Shown here piece by piece: positions 1 through 10,699 of a stretch of 64,000 nt of DNA. The notes under the pieces were generated by a model. The model had not been told where the DNA came from, did no database searches, and saw only the letters and a list, made by a program, of their open reading frames with translations. Position 1 is the stretch's first letter. The number at the start of each line of letters is the position of its first letter. A program made the translations under genes and the position numbers. Origin of the DNA: Halomonas sp. PR-M31 (GTDB lineage: Bacteria > Pseudomonadota > Gammaproteobacteria > Pseudomonadales > Halomonadaceae). Location: NCBI RefSeq assembly GCF_001039575.1, contig NZ_JIBT01000028.1:1-64000 (forward strand), in the 5' to 3' direction.

Positions 1-1548
1 TCCGTAGTCGAGATACCCGATCTATTGCCAACCGTGGTAGCGCTGCTGGCCGGCCTGGGAATCGACACCTCGCGAAGCCGGGACGGCTATCTTGTCAGCG
101 CCTCCCGGGCGGACCCGGATGCACTCTATTTTGTGAATGGCGGCGGCAATGACTTTCTGAGCGGCTTGATCACCGACCCTGCCTCCGCGGTAGGGGCGGG
201 GAATACCTTGGTAAATGGCGTCGAGGCCTTGGTCGCGGCTGGGGCCAGGACCATCCTGGTTTCCAATGTGCCGGACATCGGCGCTACGCCAGTAGGCCTG
301 CAAAGCGGCCAGCGTCAGGCCTTTTCCGCGTTGAGCGACGTCTACAACCAGGCACTGGGTGAACGACTTTCACGCTTCGATGGCCAGGTGGATATCATCC
401 GTCTCAATATCGGCGCTCTGTTCGACGAGGTGGTGGCCGAGCCTGCGGCTTTCGGTCTGGCGATGGATGTGGCTCTGACGGACGTCTGCTTCAGCGATCC
501 GAGCTGCGACACCTCATCTTATGGCCTGGCATCGGGCGCCCCCGATCCTGCCAAGCTTTTGTTCAACGACACCGTGCATCCCACCGTGGCGGGTCAGCAG
601 ATCGCGGCCGACTACACCTATGCCTTGCTCGAGGCGCCCCAGGTGCTTGCCTTGGCTGGGGAGTTGACCACCGGGGCCTTCAATGCCCAGCAGCGCAGCA
701 TTGGCAATGAACTGCGCCCCGGCTGGCAAAGCGATCGGGTGCGCGTCTTTGCTCAAGGGGATTACCAGAATGACCGACCGAACGCCTTCGATGATGGCGG
801 TCAGCCGGAGTCCACGCAGAAAGGCGCAGGGGTCGGCGTGGTCGTACCAATGGCAGCCGGCTGGCTAGGCGCAGCCGCTACTCAGCGCGACGCGGATCTG
901 GATGAGCCGGGGGAGTTCGATCTCGAGGGCCAGGCCTACAGTGTGTTTGCCCGTCAGCATCTGGGCAGGATCGGGCTGCAGGCTATCCTCAGCGGTGGTG
1001 ATTTCGATCTCGATCTGCGTCGGCAGTTTGCCTTGGGCCAGGCCCGGCGCAGCGCGAAAGGCAAGACCGAAGCGGATGGCTGGGCGGCGGAGCTGCGACT
1101 CGATTATCGTCTGAGCGCGGCAGACTCGTCCTGGTACACCGCGCCGTTCGTGGCCTATCGGCATATAGATGCCAAGATCGACGGCTATACCGAGCAAGGA
1201 TCGAAGGCCAATGCTTTACGGGTCTCGGATCAAGATCTCAAGGATCGTCAGCTCGAGCTTGGCCTGATGCTGGATCGTGGACTCGAAGAGGGTATCGGTT
1301 TCTACGGCGAATTCTCCTGGGGGCGCTATCTTGAAGACGAACGCGACAGCGCCGAAGTGCGACTGGCTTCGTTGCCCACCAACCGCTGGTCCGGCGGGGA
1401 TCAAACGCGAGAAGACGACAACTATCTGCGAGCTGACGCAGGCCTTCGTGTGCAGCTTGGGCAGGCGCGCTTAAGCTTGGGCGGTGGCGCCCAAGGCTGG
1501 GACGAGTGGTCGCCCTACATGCAGGTAGGGGCGAGCCTGGTCTTCTGA
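1..1548 (+). CDS. GDSL/SGNH esterase autotransporter, 3' part (5' end outside window)
   Basis: The reading frame is open from the first base, so the N-terminus and the catalytic-serine GDSL block lie upstream. The visible passenger part has a GGGND stretch (SGNH block III Asn) and NDTVHPT near visible residue 180, which supplies the catalytic Asp-x-x-His block. After about residue 230 the sequence becomes an alternating aromatic/polar beta-barrel that ends in a terminal Phe, as expected for an autotransporter translocator inserted by the BAM machinery. The family (EstA of Pseudomonas) is an outer-membrane esterase with a surface-exposed passenger acting on short and medium acyl esters. A TTG at 25 should not be read as the true start because the frame continues upstream. 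Substrate cannot be told from the sequence. Confidence 0.88.
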   Translation, partial: SVVEIPDLLPTVVALLAGLGIDTSRSRDGYLVSASRADPDALYFVNGGGNDFLSGLITDPASAVGAGNTLVNGVEALVAAGARTILVSNVPDIGATPVGLQSGQRQAFSALSDVYNQALGERLSRFDGQVDIIRLNIGALFDEVVAEPAAFGLAMDVALTDVCFSDPSCDTSSYGLASGAPDPAKLLFNDTVHPTVAGQQIAADYTYALLEAPQVLALAGELTTGAFNAQQRSIGNELRPGWQSDRVRVFAQGDYQNDRPNAFDDGGQPESTQKGAGVGVVVPMAAGWLGAAATQRDADLDEPGEFDLEGQAYSVFARQHLGRIGLQAILSGGDFDLDLRRQFALGQARRSAKGKTEADGWAAELRLDYRLSAADSSWYTAPFVAYRHIDAKIDGYTEQGSKANALRVSDQDLKDRQLELGLMLDRGLEEGIGFYGEFSWGRYLEDERDSAEVRLASLPTNRWSGGDQTREDDNYLRADAGLRVQLGQARLSLGGGAQGWDEWSPYMQVGASLVF

Positions 1549-1581
1549 GGGTCTGTTTCCGATCTTCAGCAAGACGGCATG

Positions 1582-1608
1582 AAAAACGGAGCCTTATGGG
1601 CTCCGTTC
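1582..1608. terminator. Bidirectional intrinsic terminator between the esterase and aldo/keto reductase genes
   Basis: An 8-9 bp GC-rich stem (AACGGAGC with GCTCCGTT) lies between two converging genes. On the minus strand the stem is followed by five T, which makes it a good terminator for the aldo/keto reductase; on the plus strand the T-run is poor. Confidence 0.7.
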
Positions 1609-1615
1609 TGCTGCG

Positions 1616-2719
1616 TTACTTATCGCCTTTCGATTTGGCGCTGCGATCGTCCGTGCGATGCTTGATGGTCTCGGCGTAGCCGTCCAGAAACGGCTTTTCC
1701 GCAGGATCGAGCCGATCCATGCCGCAGACGATACGGTGCCAGTAGGGATAAAGCGGCGCGGGACGAGTGGCCTTCTCCAGGCGCTGGTGTTCTTCTTCGC
1801 TGAGTTTCAATTCCATTGCCGCAAGATTGTCCCTCAAGTGCTCTTCGGTGCGGGCACCCACGATCAGCGAAGTGACGCCAGGACGATCCATCAGCCAGGC
1901 CAGGCAGACCCGGGCCGGCGAGCAGTCGTGGGCTTCACCGATGGCAAACAGCTCTTCGATGATGTCGTAGGCCCGTTCCATGTCGTGGACGTAGGGCTCC
2001 GGCCAGCCTTCGCCTTGCCGCGTATTCGATGGCGTTTCCTGACCACGACGCACCTTGCCGGTCAGAAAGCCCTCACCCATGGGGCCCCAGATCAAGGAGC
2101 CAATGTTCTGATCCAGCGCCAAGGGCAACAGCTCGTATTCCGCTTCTCGGGATTCCGGGGTGTAGTAAATCTGCTGGCTGACCGGCTTGATGAAATGATG
2201 CGTCTCGGCCTTGCCCAGCATCTTCATCATCTGCCAGCCGCTGTAGTTAGAGGTGCCGTAGTAGCGTATCTTGCCGCTGGTGACGAGATGATGCATCGCC
2301 TCGAGGGTCTCTTCGATCGGCGTGACACCGTCCCAGTTGTGCAGCTGATAAAGATCGATATGATCCGTGCCAAGACGCTTTAGACTGGCCTCCACCGCGT
2401 GAATCAGATGATAGCGTGAAGCGCCGGACGCATTGGGATCGTCACTGAGCGGGCTGCGGCCTTTGGAGGCGAGAATGATATCGTTGCGCTTGTTGCCCAG
2501 GGCCTTGCCGGTGACTTCTTCGGATACCCCCAAAGAATAAAGATCCGCGGTATCAACGACGTTGACCCCTATCTCGAAAGCGATATCGAGTAGTTTCCTG
2601 GCGTCATCGACGCCGACATTTCCCACGTCTTCGAATCCATTGGCGCCACCAAAGGGGGCAGTGCCAAGGGCCATAGGCGATACCATCAGACCTGAATTGC
2701 CTAGTGGACGATAATCCAT
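1616..2719 (-). CDS. Aldo/keto reductase, 367 aa
   Basis: NAD(P)H-dependent oxidoreductase of the aldo/keto reductase superfamily with a TIM-barrel fold. The start ATG has an AAGGAG ribosome site nine bases upstream. The catalytic tetrad is visible: Asp and Tyr in VVDTADLY, Lys in LASKGRS and His in YQLHNWDG. The C-terminal third holds the cofactor region (SLIVGARTEEHL). It resembles the general-stress YajO/YhdN-type reductases that act on small aldehydes and ketones; the real substrate is unknown. It appears monocistronic, between the converging esterase gene and purN, and ends on an intrinsic terminator. Confidence 0.9.
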   Translation of the reverse strand: MDYRPLGNSGLMVSPMALGTAPFGGANGFEDVGNVGVDDARKLLDIAFEIGVNVVDTADLYSLGVSEEVTGKALGNKRNDIILASKGRSPLSDDPNASGASRYHLIHAVEASLKRLGTDHIDLYQLHNWDGVTPIEETLEAMHHLVTSGKIRYYGTSNYSGWQMMKMLGKAETHHFIKPVSQQIYYTPESREAEYELLPLALDQNIGSLIWGPMGEGFLTGKVRRGQETPSNTRQGEGWPEPYVHDMERAYDIIEELFAIGEAHDCSPARVCLAWLMDRPGVTSLIVGARTEEHLRDNLAAMELKLSEEEHQRLEKATRPAPLYPYWHRIVCGMDRLDPAEKPFLDGYAETIKHRTDDRSAKSKGDK

Positions 2720-2835
2720 ATCGCGATTCTCCTTTTATCGATACGCAGGTTAAAACTCTAATCTTCTCGAGCGCTTCCGACAAACCAGACTGTGTATAGA
2801 AATGTCTCACGCCAGGCAGCGATCATAGGCGACAT

Positions 2836-3576
2836 TCAGTCGCCAGGTTCTTCGTCAAGCTCTTCCGCGGCATCTTCATGAGACAAGCGCATACCCTGAG
2901 CGGGGAGCGCCACGCCATCCAGAGTGGGTCCGTTGGGTCCAAGCTGTAGACGGCCCTCGAGAAACCAGCGCACGGCGATGGGATAGATCAGATGTTCCCG
3001 GGCGTGAATCTTCTCGATTATCTCTTCTTCGCTATCCCCCGGACGGATCATGAGGGCGGCCTGTATCACCACCGGCCCACCGTCGAGCTCCTCGGTGACG
3101 AAATGCACGCTGGCGCCGTGTTCTTCACCGCCGTCGGCCAGCACCCGCTTATGGGTATTGAGCCCCTGGTAGGCAGGTAGCAGGGACGGATGAACATTGA
3201 GCAGGCGGCCGTGGAAACGATTGACGAAGATCGGCGAGAGAATGCGCATGAAGCCCGCAAGCACGATGAGATCCGGCTCATGGCGCTCGATGACCTTGAT
3301 CAGGGCGCCATCGAAGGCTTCACGGCTATCGTATTCGTTATGGGGCAGCGCCACGGCATCGATGCCCGCGTCTCGGGCGCGCTTCAGGCCATGAGCATCG
3401 ACCTTGTTGGAGATCACCGCAACGATCTCGCCACCCAGTTCGTCGAAAGATTGAGCATCGATCAAGGCCTGCAGATTGCTGCCATTACCGGAGATCAGCA
3501 CGACCACCCGCCGCGCATCGGCCTTTTCGGCTTCGAAATCGTTCAACGTATCGCCGGTCGAATTCATGTCGCTCAT
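2836..3576 (-). CDS. purN: Phosphoribosylglycinamide formyltransferase (GART 1)
   Basis: Third step of de novo IMP synthesis: transfers a formyl group from 10-formyl-tetrahydrofolate to GAR. The hallmark [14 protein letters not shown] begins at about residue 24, [10 protein letters not shown] lies mid-protein, and the catalytic His is in [12 protein letters not shown] with the Asp in ELDGGPV. At 246 aa it is longer than the E. coli enzyme (212 aa) because of an acidic N-terminal extension of about 22 residues and an acidic C-terminal tail, a common halophile trait. The start overlaps the purM stop by 4 bp (ATGA), so purM and purN are probably translationally coupled. Confidence 0.96.
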   Translation of the reverse strand: MSDMNSTGDTLNDFEAEKADARRVVVLISGNGSNLQALIDAQSFDELGGEIVAVISNKVDAHGLKRARDAGIDAVALPHNEYDSREAFDGALIKVIERHEPDLIVLAGFMRILSPIFVNRFHGRLLNVHPSLLPAYQGLNTHKRVLADGGEEHGASVHFVTEELDGGPVVIQAALMIRPGDSEEEIIEKIHAREHLIYPIAVRWFLEGRLQLGPNGPTLDGVALPAQGMRLSHEDAAEELDEEPGD

Positions 3577-4673
3577 GGTGCGAGATTCTCCAGACGTACC
3601 TGTTCTTCCATGGTTTCATTTACGCCTTCACCGGATTTTTTTCGGGAGACGATCTCACCTAGACGAAACACGGTCTCACCAAAGGTTTCCAGATGGCGCT
3701 GGGCGGCCTCAGCCTGATCCTTGGACACCACCAGGATCATGCCGATGCCGCAGTTGAGTACCCGGTACATCTCGCGCTCGGCGATGTTGCCCTGGTGCTG
3801 CAGCCAGTCGAATATCCTTGGCCGTTTCCAAGCGTTGACGTCGATTCGTGCAGCTAGATCATCCGGCAGTACCCGGGGCAGGTTTTCGAGCAGTCCGCCG
3901 CCGGTGATATGGGAAAGCGCATGCACGTCGACATCGCTGTCCCGGATCAGAGAAAGCAGCGGCTTGACGTAGATGCGGGTCGGGGCGAGCAGGGCGTCGG
4001 CAAGAGACTGACCGTCAATCTCGCTGTTTAGATCGGCGCCGCTGATTTCCAGCACCTTGCGAATCAGGGAATAACCGTTGGAGTGAGGGCCGGAGGACGC
4101 CAGGCCGAGAATTGTATTGCCCTCGGCTACCTTACTGCCGTCCAGAATCTGTGATTTTTCCACCACGCCGACGCAGAACCCCGCCAGGTCATAGTCGCTG
4201 CCTGAGTACATGCCCGGCATCTCCGCGGTTTCACCCCCGACCAAGGCGCAGCCAGCCTGCACACAGCCCTCGCCGATGCCGGTCACCACGTCCGCGGCGA
4301 TATCCACATCGAGCCTGCCCGTGGCATAGTAGTCGAGAAACTGCAGCGGCTCGGCGCCGGCCACCACCAGGTCGTTGACGCACATGGCGACAAGATCGAT
4401 GCCGATAGTGTCGTGACGGTTCAGGTCCATGGCCAGACGCAGTTTGGTGCCCACGCCGTCGGTACCGGTGACCAGCACTGGCTCCCGATAGCCGCTGGGC
4501 AGGGCACAAAGCGCCCCGAAACCGCCAAGTCCGCCCATCACTTCCGGGCGGCTGGTACGCTTGGCAACACCTTTGATGCGTTCGACCAGGGCATTACCGG
4601 CGTCGATGTCAACGCCGGCATCCTTGTAGCTCAACGAGGGGGATTGGGGCTTGTCGGAAGCACTGGAGGTCAT
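3573..4673 (-). CDS. purM: Phosphoribosylformylglycinamidine cyclo-ligase (AIR synthetase)
   Basis: Fifth step of purine synthesis, the ATP-dependent ring closure of FGAM to AIR. The protein carries [16 protein letters not shown] near residue 16, the nucleotide/substrate segment [11 protein letters not shown] near residue 68, and [14 protein letters not shown] near residue 186, all typical of the PurM fold. Its 366 aa is slightly longer than the usual ~345. It is the first gene of a purM-purN operon, in the same order as E. coli. The promoter must lie in the 157 bp between it and the divergent permease gene. Confidence 0.97.
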   Translation of the reverse strand: MTSSASDKPQSPSLSYKDAGVDIDAGNALVERIKGVAKRTSRPEVMGGLGGFGALCALPSGYREPVLVTGTDGVGTKLRLAMDLNRHDTIGIDLVAMCVNDLVVAGAEPLQFLDYYATGRLDVDIAADVVTGIGEGCVQAGCALVGGETAEMPGMYSGSDYDLAGFCVGVVEKSQILDGSKVAEGNTILGLASSGPHSNGYSLIRKVLEISGADLNSEIDGQSLADALLAPTRIYVKPLLSLIRDSDVDVHALSHITGGGLLENLPRVLPDDLAARIDVNAWKRPRIFDWLQHQGNIAEREMYRVLNCGIGMILVVSKDQAEAAQRHLETFGETVFRLGEIVSRKKSGEGVNETMEEQVRLENLAP

Positions 4674-4830
4674 GGCAGGTCCTGGGATCGATCGCCATCA
4701 TGAATAGCCGTCATGAATGGCCAAGGGGCTGGTGAAGATAAGCGCGGGCATTGTAGCATCGCGTGTGCCGTGCTGCATGGGTGGCAGGGGGCGCATACCC
4801 GTTATTAGGCACGTTCTTTAGGAAGCCGTC

Positions 4831-5907
4831 ATGTCGCGAGTACATATCTGGTCTTTGTTGGTATTGGCCGTCATGATCTGGCTGCTGGTGCTATTGGAAC
4901 CGATTCTGATGCCGTTTTTCATCAGCATCATTCTGGCCTATTTGGGCGATCCACTAACGGATTGGCTGGAAGCCAAGGGGCTGTCGCGACGCTGGGCGGT
5001 GAGCGTGGTGTTCCTGGTGCTGACCTTGACACTGGTGCTTGCCATTGTCGTGCTGGTGCCCTTGCTGGGTCGTCAGCTGCGCCAGCTGATTGACGCGCTG
5101 CCCGAGGTCTTTGCCTGGGTGCAAACGGTGGCGCTGCCCTGGGTGCAGTCCTTTACCGGCGTGGATTTGTCGACGGATTTCGATCAGCTGCGCCAGACGT
5201 TGATGAGCAACTGGAAGGAAACCAGCACCTATGCGGCGGTCATACTGGCGCAGATTTCTCGTTCCGGGCTGGCGCTTGCGCTCTTGATCGCCAATCTGGC
5301 GCTGATACCCGTGGTCACTTTTTACCTGCTGCTAGATTGGGATCGTCTAAAGGGACGCATTCGCGATCTGCTGCCCCGACGTTACGAGCCGACCATTACT
5401 CATCTGGCCGTTCAATGTGACGAAGTGCTCTCGGCGTTCCTGCGGGGCCAGCTGCTGGTGATGTTGAGCCTGGGTGTGGTCTACGCAGTGGGCCTGACCG
5501 TCATCGGCATTCAATTCGGCATACTGATCGGCGTGCTGGCGGGGCTTGCCAGCATCGTGCCCTATCTAGGAGTGATCGTTGGACTGGTAGTGGCGGCATT
5601 GGTGGCATTTTTTCAATATGGCGATCTGCTGCATCTGGTAGGCGTAGGCGTAGTGTTCGCCATCGGACAGATGCTCGAAGGAATGGTGCTGCAACCGCTA
5701 CTGTTAGGGGACAAGATTGGGCTGCACCCGGTGGCGGTCATCTTCGCGGTACTGGCGGGCGGGCAGCTGTTCGGCTTTACCGGCATATTGCTTGCCTTGC
5801 CGGTTGCCGCGGTGATCATGGTGCTGCTGCGCTATCTTCATGAGCGCTATAAAAACAGCGATTTATACGAAGCGTCAGAATCCTCGAACGGCGACGAGGG
5901 GCTTTGA
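4831..5907 (+). CDS. AI-2E family transporter / PerM-type permease
   Basis: Inner-membrane protein of 358 aa. Two hydrophobic N-terminal segments (about residues 6-25 and 30-45) and a third near 60-80 precede a soluble stretch, then a hydrophobic C-terminal half of 4-5 segments, which is the profile of the AI-2E/PerM family. A ribosome site AGGAAG precedes the ATG. Family members include Na+/H+ antiporters and proposed AI-2 exporters, so substrate is not assigned. It overlaps hda by 4 bp, and the purM-divergent permease-hda arrangement is common in related gammaproteobacteria. Confidence 0.9.
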   Translation: MSRVHIWSLLVLAVMIWLLVLLEPILMPFFISIILAYLGDPLTDWLEAKGLSRRWAVSVVFLVLTLTLVLAIVVLVPLLGRQLRQLIDALPEVFAWVQTVALPWVQSFTGVDLSTDFDQLRQTLMSNWKETSTYAAVILAQISRSGLALALLIANLALIPVVTFYLLLDWDRLKGRIRDLLPRRYEPTITHLAVQCDEVLSAFLRGQLLVMLSLGVVYAVGLTVIGIQFGILIGVLAGLASIVPYLGVIVGLVVAALVAFFQYGDLLHLVGVGVVFAIGQMLEGMVLQPLLLGDKIGLHPVAVIFAVLAGGQLFGFTGILLALPVAAVIMVLLRYLHERYKNSDLYEASESSNGDEGL

Positions 5908-6608
5908 TGAGAAGCGCGACGGGGCAGCTTTCCCTGGGTATTGGGTTGCGCGATGACGCCACCTTTGCCAATTTCCTGCCCAGGGGCAACGAAACTGCGG
6001 TGGCCACCCTGCAACGCCAACTTGCTCCCGGTGGGGAGTCCTTCGTTTATCTCTGGGGGGCTTCGGGTTCCGGTCGCAGCCATCTACTGCAAGCGGCCTG
6101 CCATGCGGCTAGCGCCCAGGATCAACGGGCACTCTATCTTCCCTTGAACGAGCTGGGGCATTTTCCACCCCACATGCTCGAGGACATCGAGCGACTCGAT
6201 CTCGTGGCGATCGACGATCTGGATCGAGTAATCGGGCGCAAACGCTGGGAAGAAGCGCTATTCCACAGCTTCAATCGTTTGCGGGATGCCAGCAAGCATT
6301 TGGTGATCGGGGCCTCCGCCGCGCCGCGTCAGCTGAACGTGATGCTTCCGGATCTGGCCTCGCGGTTGAGCTGGGGTACGACCTTTCATCTTGCACGTCT
6401 TGACGATCAGGGCCGCTTCGAGGCCCTGAAGCTGCGTGCCCAAACCCGGGGGCTGCAGTTATCCGATGAGGTGACGCGCTATATTCTGCATCGTGGCCCG
6501 CGTCGTCTTGGCGAGCTTTTTGACCTGCTCGAACGACTTGATCGGGCCTCGCTCTCCGCCCAGCGCAAGGTGACCATTCCCTTCGTCAAGCAGGCGTTGG
6601 GGTGGTGA
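5904..6608 (+). CDS. hda: DnaA-homologous inactivator Hda
   Basis: AAA+ protein of 234 aa matching the length and content of Hda, which binds the DNA-loaded sliding clamp and stimulates hydrolysis of DnaA-ATP to stop re-initiation. An N-terminal clamp-binding type segment (GQLSLGIGL) is present at residues 6-14. The P-loop is GASGSGRSHLL, where Arg replaces the usual Lys-Thr. LVAIDDLDRV is Walker B and there is a C-terminal lid helix. It lacks the DnaA DNA-binding domain IV. Its start overlaps the upstream permease stop, so expression is probably coupled. Confidence 0.93.
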   Translation: MMRSATGQLSLGIGLRDDATFANFLPRGNETAVATLQRQLAPGGESFVYLWGASGSGRSHLLQAACHAASAQDQRALYLPLNELGHFPPHMLEDIERLDLVAIDDLDRVIGRKRWEEALFHSFNRLRDASKHLVIGASAAPRQLNVMLPDLASRLSWGTTFHLARLDDQGRFEALKLRAQTRGLQLSDEVTRYILHRGPRRLGELFDLLERLDRASLSAQRKVTIPFVKQALGW

Positions 6609-6617
6609 TCGTTCACG

Positions 6618-7037
6618 TTACTCGCCGTTCAGCGTCGCAACAATCTGCCGCGAGCCGCCCTGGTCGCGATGCTCTCCCAGCCAGAGGCCTTGCCAGGTGC
6701 CCAGCGCCAGGCAGCCATCGCTGACGGCGATAGTCAATTGAGTGCCAAACAGACTGGCAGCAATATGGGCCGGCATGTCGTCAGGCCCTTCCAGAGTGTG
6801 ACGAAAATAGGGTAGATCACCCGGCACCCGATCCCGCAGAAAAGCGTCCATGTCGTGGCGCACGTCCGGATCTGCGTTTTCGTTCAAGCTCAGTGAGGCC
6901 GAGGTATGCAGCAGCTGCAGATGCAGCAGGCCGACGTCCAGTTCCGCCAGCTGGGGCAGGGCGTCATCGACTTCTCGGGTAATCAGATGAAAGCCCCGGT
7001 TACGGGGCTTTAAAGAAATACGCTGTTGAATCCACAT
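6618..7037 (-). CDS. YjbQ/UPF0047 family protein (secondary thiamine-phosphate synthase type)
   Basis: Compact 139-aa protein. The conserved family block HTSASLSLNENADPDV is at about residues 45-60, followed by HIAASLFG and GTWQGLWLGEHRD, the residues that build the shared active site and metal site of this trimeric family. The E. coli homologue YjbQ can complement a thiE mutant weakly, hence the database name, but the physiological reaction is unsettled. It ends only 9 bp from the converging hda stop. Confidence 0.88.
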   Translation of the reverse strand: MWIQQRISLKPRNRGFHLITREVDDALPQLAELDVGLLHLQLLHTSASLSLNENADPDVRHDMDAFLRDRVPGDLPYFRHTLEGPDDMPAHIAASLFGTQLTIAVSDGCLALGTWQGLWLGEHRDQGGSRQIVATLNGE

Positions 7038-7074
7038 GGTGTGTGCTCCCCTGAGTTTTTCTATTCAAAACACT

Positions 7075-7593
7075 CTACCTGGAAAGCTCTATTTTCTTGC
7101 TCTGACCCTTGCCGAGGCTGACCTGGTTGATGATGACCTGGCGATCGCCACCGGGTTGAGCGACACGGCCGGCGACATAGAAAACTCCTGAGGGTAAACC
7201 AGTGATCTCGAAATAGCCTTGGTCATCGGTCTTGGCGTAATGGGTGTAGGCCTGGGCGCGAGGGTCCGCAGGCTCGATGTAGCCTCCCGCCAGGGCGACT
7301 TCCGCTGCCTCGGCGGAATAGCGAGTCGCCGGTGCCACCGAAACGGTTTCGCCAGCGCCATAAACGACGCCGCTGGCCGTGCGAATGAATAGCTGACCCG
7401 AAATCGACGCGGTGCCGTTTTTAGCCAGCTTGGCGTACTCTTGTTCTGGAAAGGCGATTTTGCGCTCGATCTGCTCGGGTGGTGGCTCGCTGCGATCTTC
7501 GACCACCGGCGGGCCTGTATCCGGGCCTCTTCCCACGAACTGACAACCTCCCAACAACAACCCCATTAGTGCGATGGCGATCCATTTGCCCAT
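7075..7593 (-). CDS. Putative lipoprotein with carboxypeptidase-regulatory-like (Ig) domain
   Basis: 172 aa with a lipoprotein signal: Met-Gly-Lys, a hydrophobic stretch and lipobox LLGGC, so mature lipidation is expected at Cys17. The rest looks like one beta-sandwich domain of the carboxypeptidase-D regulatory type (GTASISGQLFIRT...YFEITGLPSGVFYVAG). Such modules are usually structural or binding parts of envelope proteins. No catalytic residues are visible and no function is assigned. It may be cotranscribed with the YjbQ gene 37 bp downstream. Confidence 0.75.
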   Translation of the reverse strand: MGKWIAIALMGLLLGGCQFVGRGPDTGPPVVEDRSEPPPEQIERKIAFPEQEYAKLAKNGTASISGQLFIRTASGVVYGAGETVSVAPATRYSAEAAEVALAGGYIEPADPRAQAYTHYAKTDDQGYFEITGLPSGVFYVAGRVAQPGGDRQVIINQVSLGKGQSKKIELSR

Positions 7594-7775
7594 GTCATCC
7601 TTCCTCGTATTGCTGATCTGTAGTCGGTCATCGATATCAGTCTACCGTGGCACGATCATGCGACCAATGCCGATTGACGAACAAGGATAGTGAATATAGT
7701 CCTTGAAAAACCGGTGATTCAGCACAAGGCTTTAGTCACTACCGAATAGCGTTGCACAGGACAGGAGGACGTCAT

Positions 7776-9155
<1,380 letters not shown>

Positions 9156-9172
9156 TTCCCTGTTGGGATGGT

Positions 9173-9191
9173 GAAGCCTGTTTCAGGCTTC
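9173..9191. other. Short hairpin at the convergent fumC / EEP gene boundary
   Basis: Perfect 8-bp stem GAAGCCTG / CAGGCTTC with a 3-nt loop, overlapping the last codons of the minus-strand gene. There is no T-run on either side, so it is a weak terminator candidate only. Confidence 0.35.
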
Positions 9192-10256
9192 GCCGTCGCC
9201 TTTCTGGCTCGCTTCCTGGATCGTTTCCTGAGCATCGCGTCTATCTTCACTATCTGCCACTGATGGATCGTTTTCTTCCTTTCGAGCGGGCTGATAGCTG
9301 AAGGTGGCCAGGATCGGAAAATGGTCGGAGCCATAGTATTTAAGGCGCTGCATCATCACCAGCTGAAAATGATCGCTGATGAAAATGTGGTCCAATGGCC
9401 AGCGCAAAAAGGGATATTTGGCGTGAAAGGTGCTGAACATGCCTCGGCCACGGCGTGGATCGAGCATGCGGCTGACGCGGCAAAACCTTCGGGTGGTGCC
9501 GGACCAGGCGACGTCATTGAGATCTCCGGCCACCAGCGTTGGCTGATGCTCCGACTGCTCGATACCCTTGCCTACCAGCAGCAGCTCTGCATCGCGCCAT
9601 AGCGACACATCGCTCTCGCTAGGAGAAGGGGGGCGTGGGTGCAGGGCATGAAAGCGGATGCGTGTGCCGTCCGGCATGGGTAGCCAGGTATGAATTGACG
9701 GGATGTCGCTTTGGATGAGCCATTTGACTTCCGCATCCTCGAGCGGGATACGCGAAAAAAGATGCATGCCGTACAGGTTGTCCAAGGGGATCTTGACGTC
9801 ATGTGGCCACTCCTCGCTCAAGGAGTGTTCGAGCTGTCTTCCCCACCAGGCATCGGATTCAAGCGTCAGGACCACGTCCGGTTGATGCTCATGGATTTGT
9901 TCTAGCAGCCCCTGGGCGTTGCGGTTAGGGGTCAGAACGTTGGCGATCAGCAATGTGATGTGTCGCCGCTCGTCACTCTTGCCGATGAACTTGACCTGTT
10001 TGGGCCAAAAGGGGGTCCAGGGCAGGATGTAACCGCCTTGAACCAGAGCAACCAGCGCGCAAACAGCCATCGATAACCAGCGCCAATCTGCATCGCTCCA
10101 GATGCCTTGAACGGCGCCAACGACAATGGCTAGGCAGGCTAACTGTAGACGGGGGAAATCGAAGCCGCGCACGGACCAGTGATGCAGTGGCAAGAAGGGC
10201 AGTAAAGTCGCGATAAGCAAGAAGACCGCCGCGAGCCCTAAAATGATATCCAGCAT
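9183..10256 (-). CDS. Membrane-anchored endonuclease/exonuclease/phosphatase family protein
   Basis: The start at 10256 is preferred over 10289 because AGGAG sits eight bases upstream. Three hydrophobic helices occupy about residues 1-95, followed by an EEP-fold hydrolase. LLIANVLTPNRN opens the domain, LTLESDAWW gives the metal-binding Glu, and GDLNDVAW, PLDHIF and GSDHFPI form the metal and catalytic clusters. The catalytic part therefore probably faces the periplasm. The C-terminal 35 residues are charged and likely disordered. Related proteins are often labelled only endonuclease/exonuclease/phosphatase family; nuclease versus phosphodiesterase activity cannot be decided. Confidence 0.82.
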   Translation of the reverse strand: MLDIILGLAAVFLLIATLLPFLPLHHWSVRGFDFPRLQLACLAIVVGAVQGIWSDADWRWLSMAVCALVALVQGGYILPWTPFWPKQVKFIGKSDERRHITLLIANVLTPNRNAQGLLEQIHEHQPDVVLTLESDAWWGRQLEHSLSEEWPHDVKIPLDNLYGMHLFSRIPLEDAEVKWLIQSDIPSIHTWLPMPDGTRIRFHALHPRPPSPSESDVSLWRDAELLLVGKGIEQSEHQPTLVAGDLNDVAWSGTTRRFCRVSRMLDPRRGRGMFSTFHAKYPFLRWPLDHIFISDHFQLVMMQRLKYYGSDHFPILATFSYQPARKEENDPSVADSEDRRDAQETIQEASQKGDGEA

Positions 10257-10434
10257 TAAAAATTCTCCTGACTGAATGGGCTTTCCCATTCAGGGGTTGT
10301 TGTTGCTTGCTTGAGCGCCATGGTGCCATCCTAGTGAAGCCGAATCATTACTAATCTTCGTTTTACCAAGCGTATTTTCTTACGCTCCTGGGCATGAATT
10401 GAAATACGCTATCTTGTTTACGCTGCATTCGATC

Positions 10435-10462
10435 TTGCATTCAACGACACCATGAGTAGAAT
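10435..10462 (+). promoter_or_regulatory. Likely sigma-70 promoter of the tRNA-Val pair
   Basis: TTGCAT at 10435-10440, a 16-bp spacer and TAGAAT at 10457-10462. Transcription would begin about 55 bp before the first tRNA. Within the 269-bp gap between the EEP gene start (10256) and the first tRNA this is the only clear feature. Confidence 0.55.
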
Positions 10463-10525
10463 ACCCATCCGTTGCCACGCACCGCTCGATGAAAGCGTAA
10501 TGCGCGCATCGTGCTAACACTCGAT

Positions 10526-10602
10526 AGGACCGTAGCTCAGTTGGTTAGAGCGCCACGTTGACATCGTGGAGGTCAGCGGTTCAAATCCGCTCGGTCCTAC
10601 CA
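10526..10602 (+). tRNA. tRNA-Val (anticodon GAC), copy 1
   Basis: Complete 77-nt cloverleaf: 7-bp acceptor AGGACCG/CGGTCCT, D-arm AGCTCAGTTGGTTAGAGC, anticodon stem-loop CCACG-TTGACAT-CGTGG, T-loop TTCAAAT and an encoded CCA. Anticodon GAC reads the valine codons GUC and GUU. It is followed 14 bp later by a near-identical copy. Confidence 0.97.
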
Positions 10603-10616
10603 ATTAGCACGTTCGC

Positions 10617-10693
10617 AGGACCATAGCTCAGTTGGTTAGAGCGCCACGTTGACATCGTGGAGGTCAGCGGTTCAAATCCGCTTGGTCCTACCA
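10617..10693 (+). tRNA. tRNA-Val (anticodon GAC), copy 2
   Basis: Identical to copy 1 except for the last acceptor pair: G7 to A7 and its partner C66 to T66, so the stem AGGACCA/TGGTCCT stays fully paired. CCA is encoded. Both copies are presumably on one transcript that ends at the hairpin just downstream. Confidence 0.97.
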
Positions 10694-10699
10694 GATTCA

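Noticed and set aside
25-1548. TTG at 25 as the start of the esterase gene
   Set aside because: The frame is open to base 1 and the GDSL serine block is missing, so the gene begins upstream of the window.
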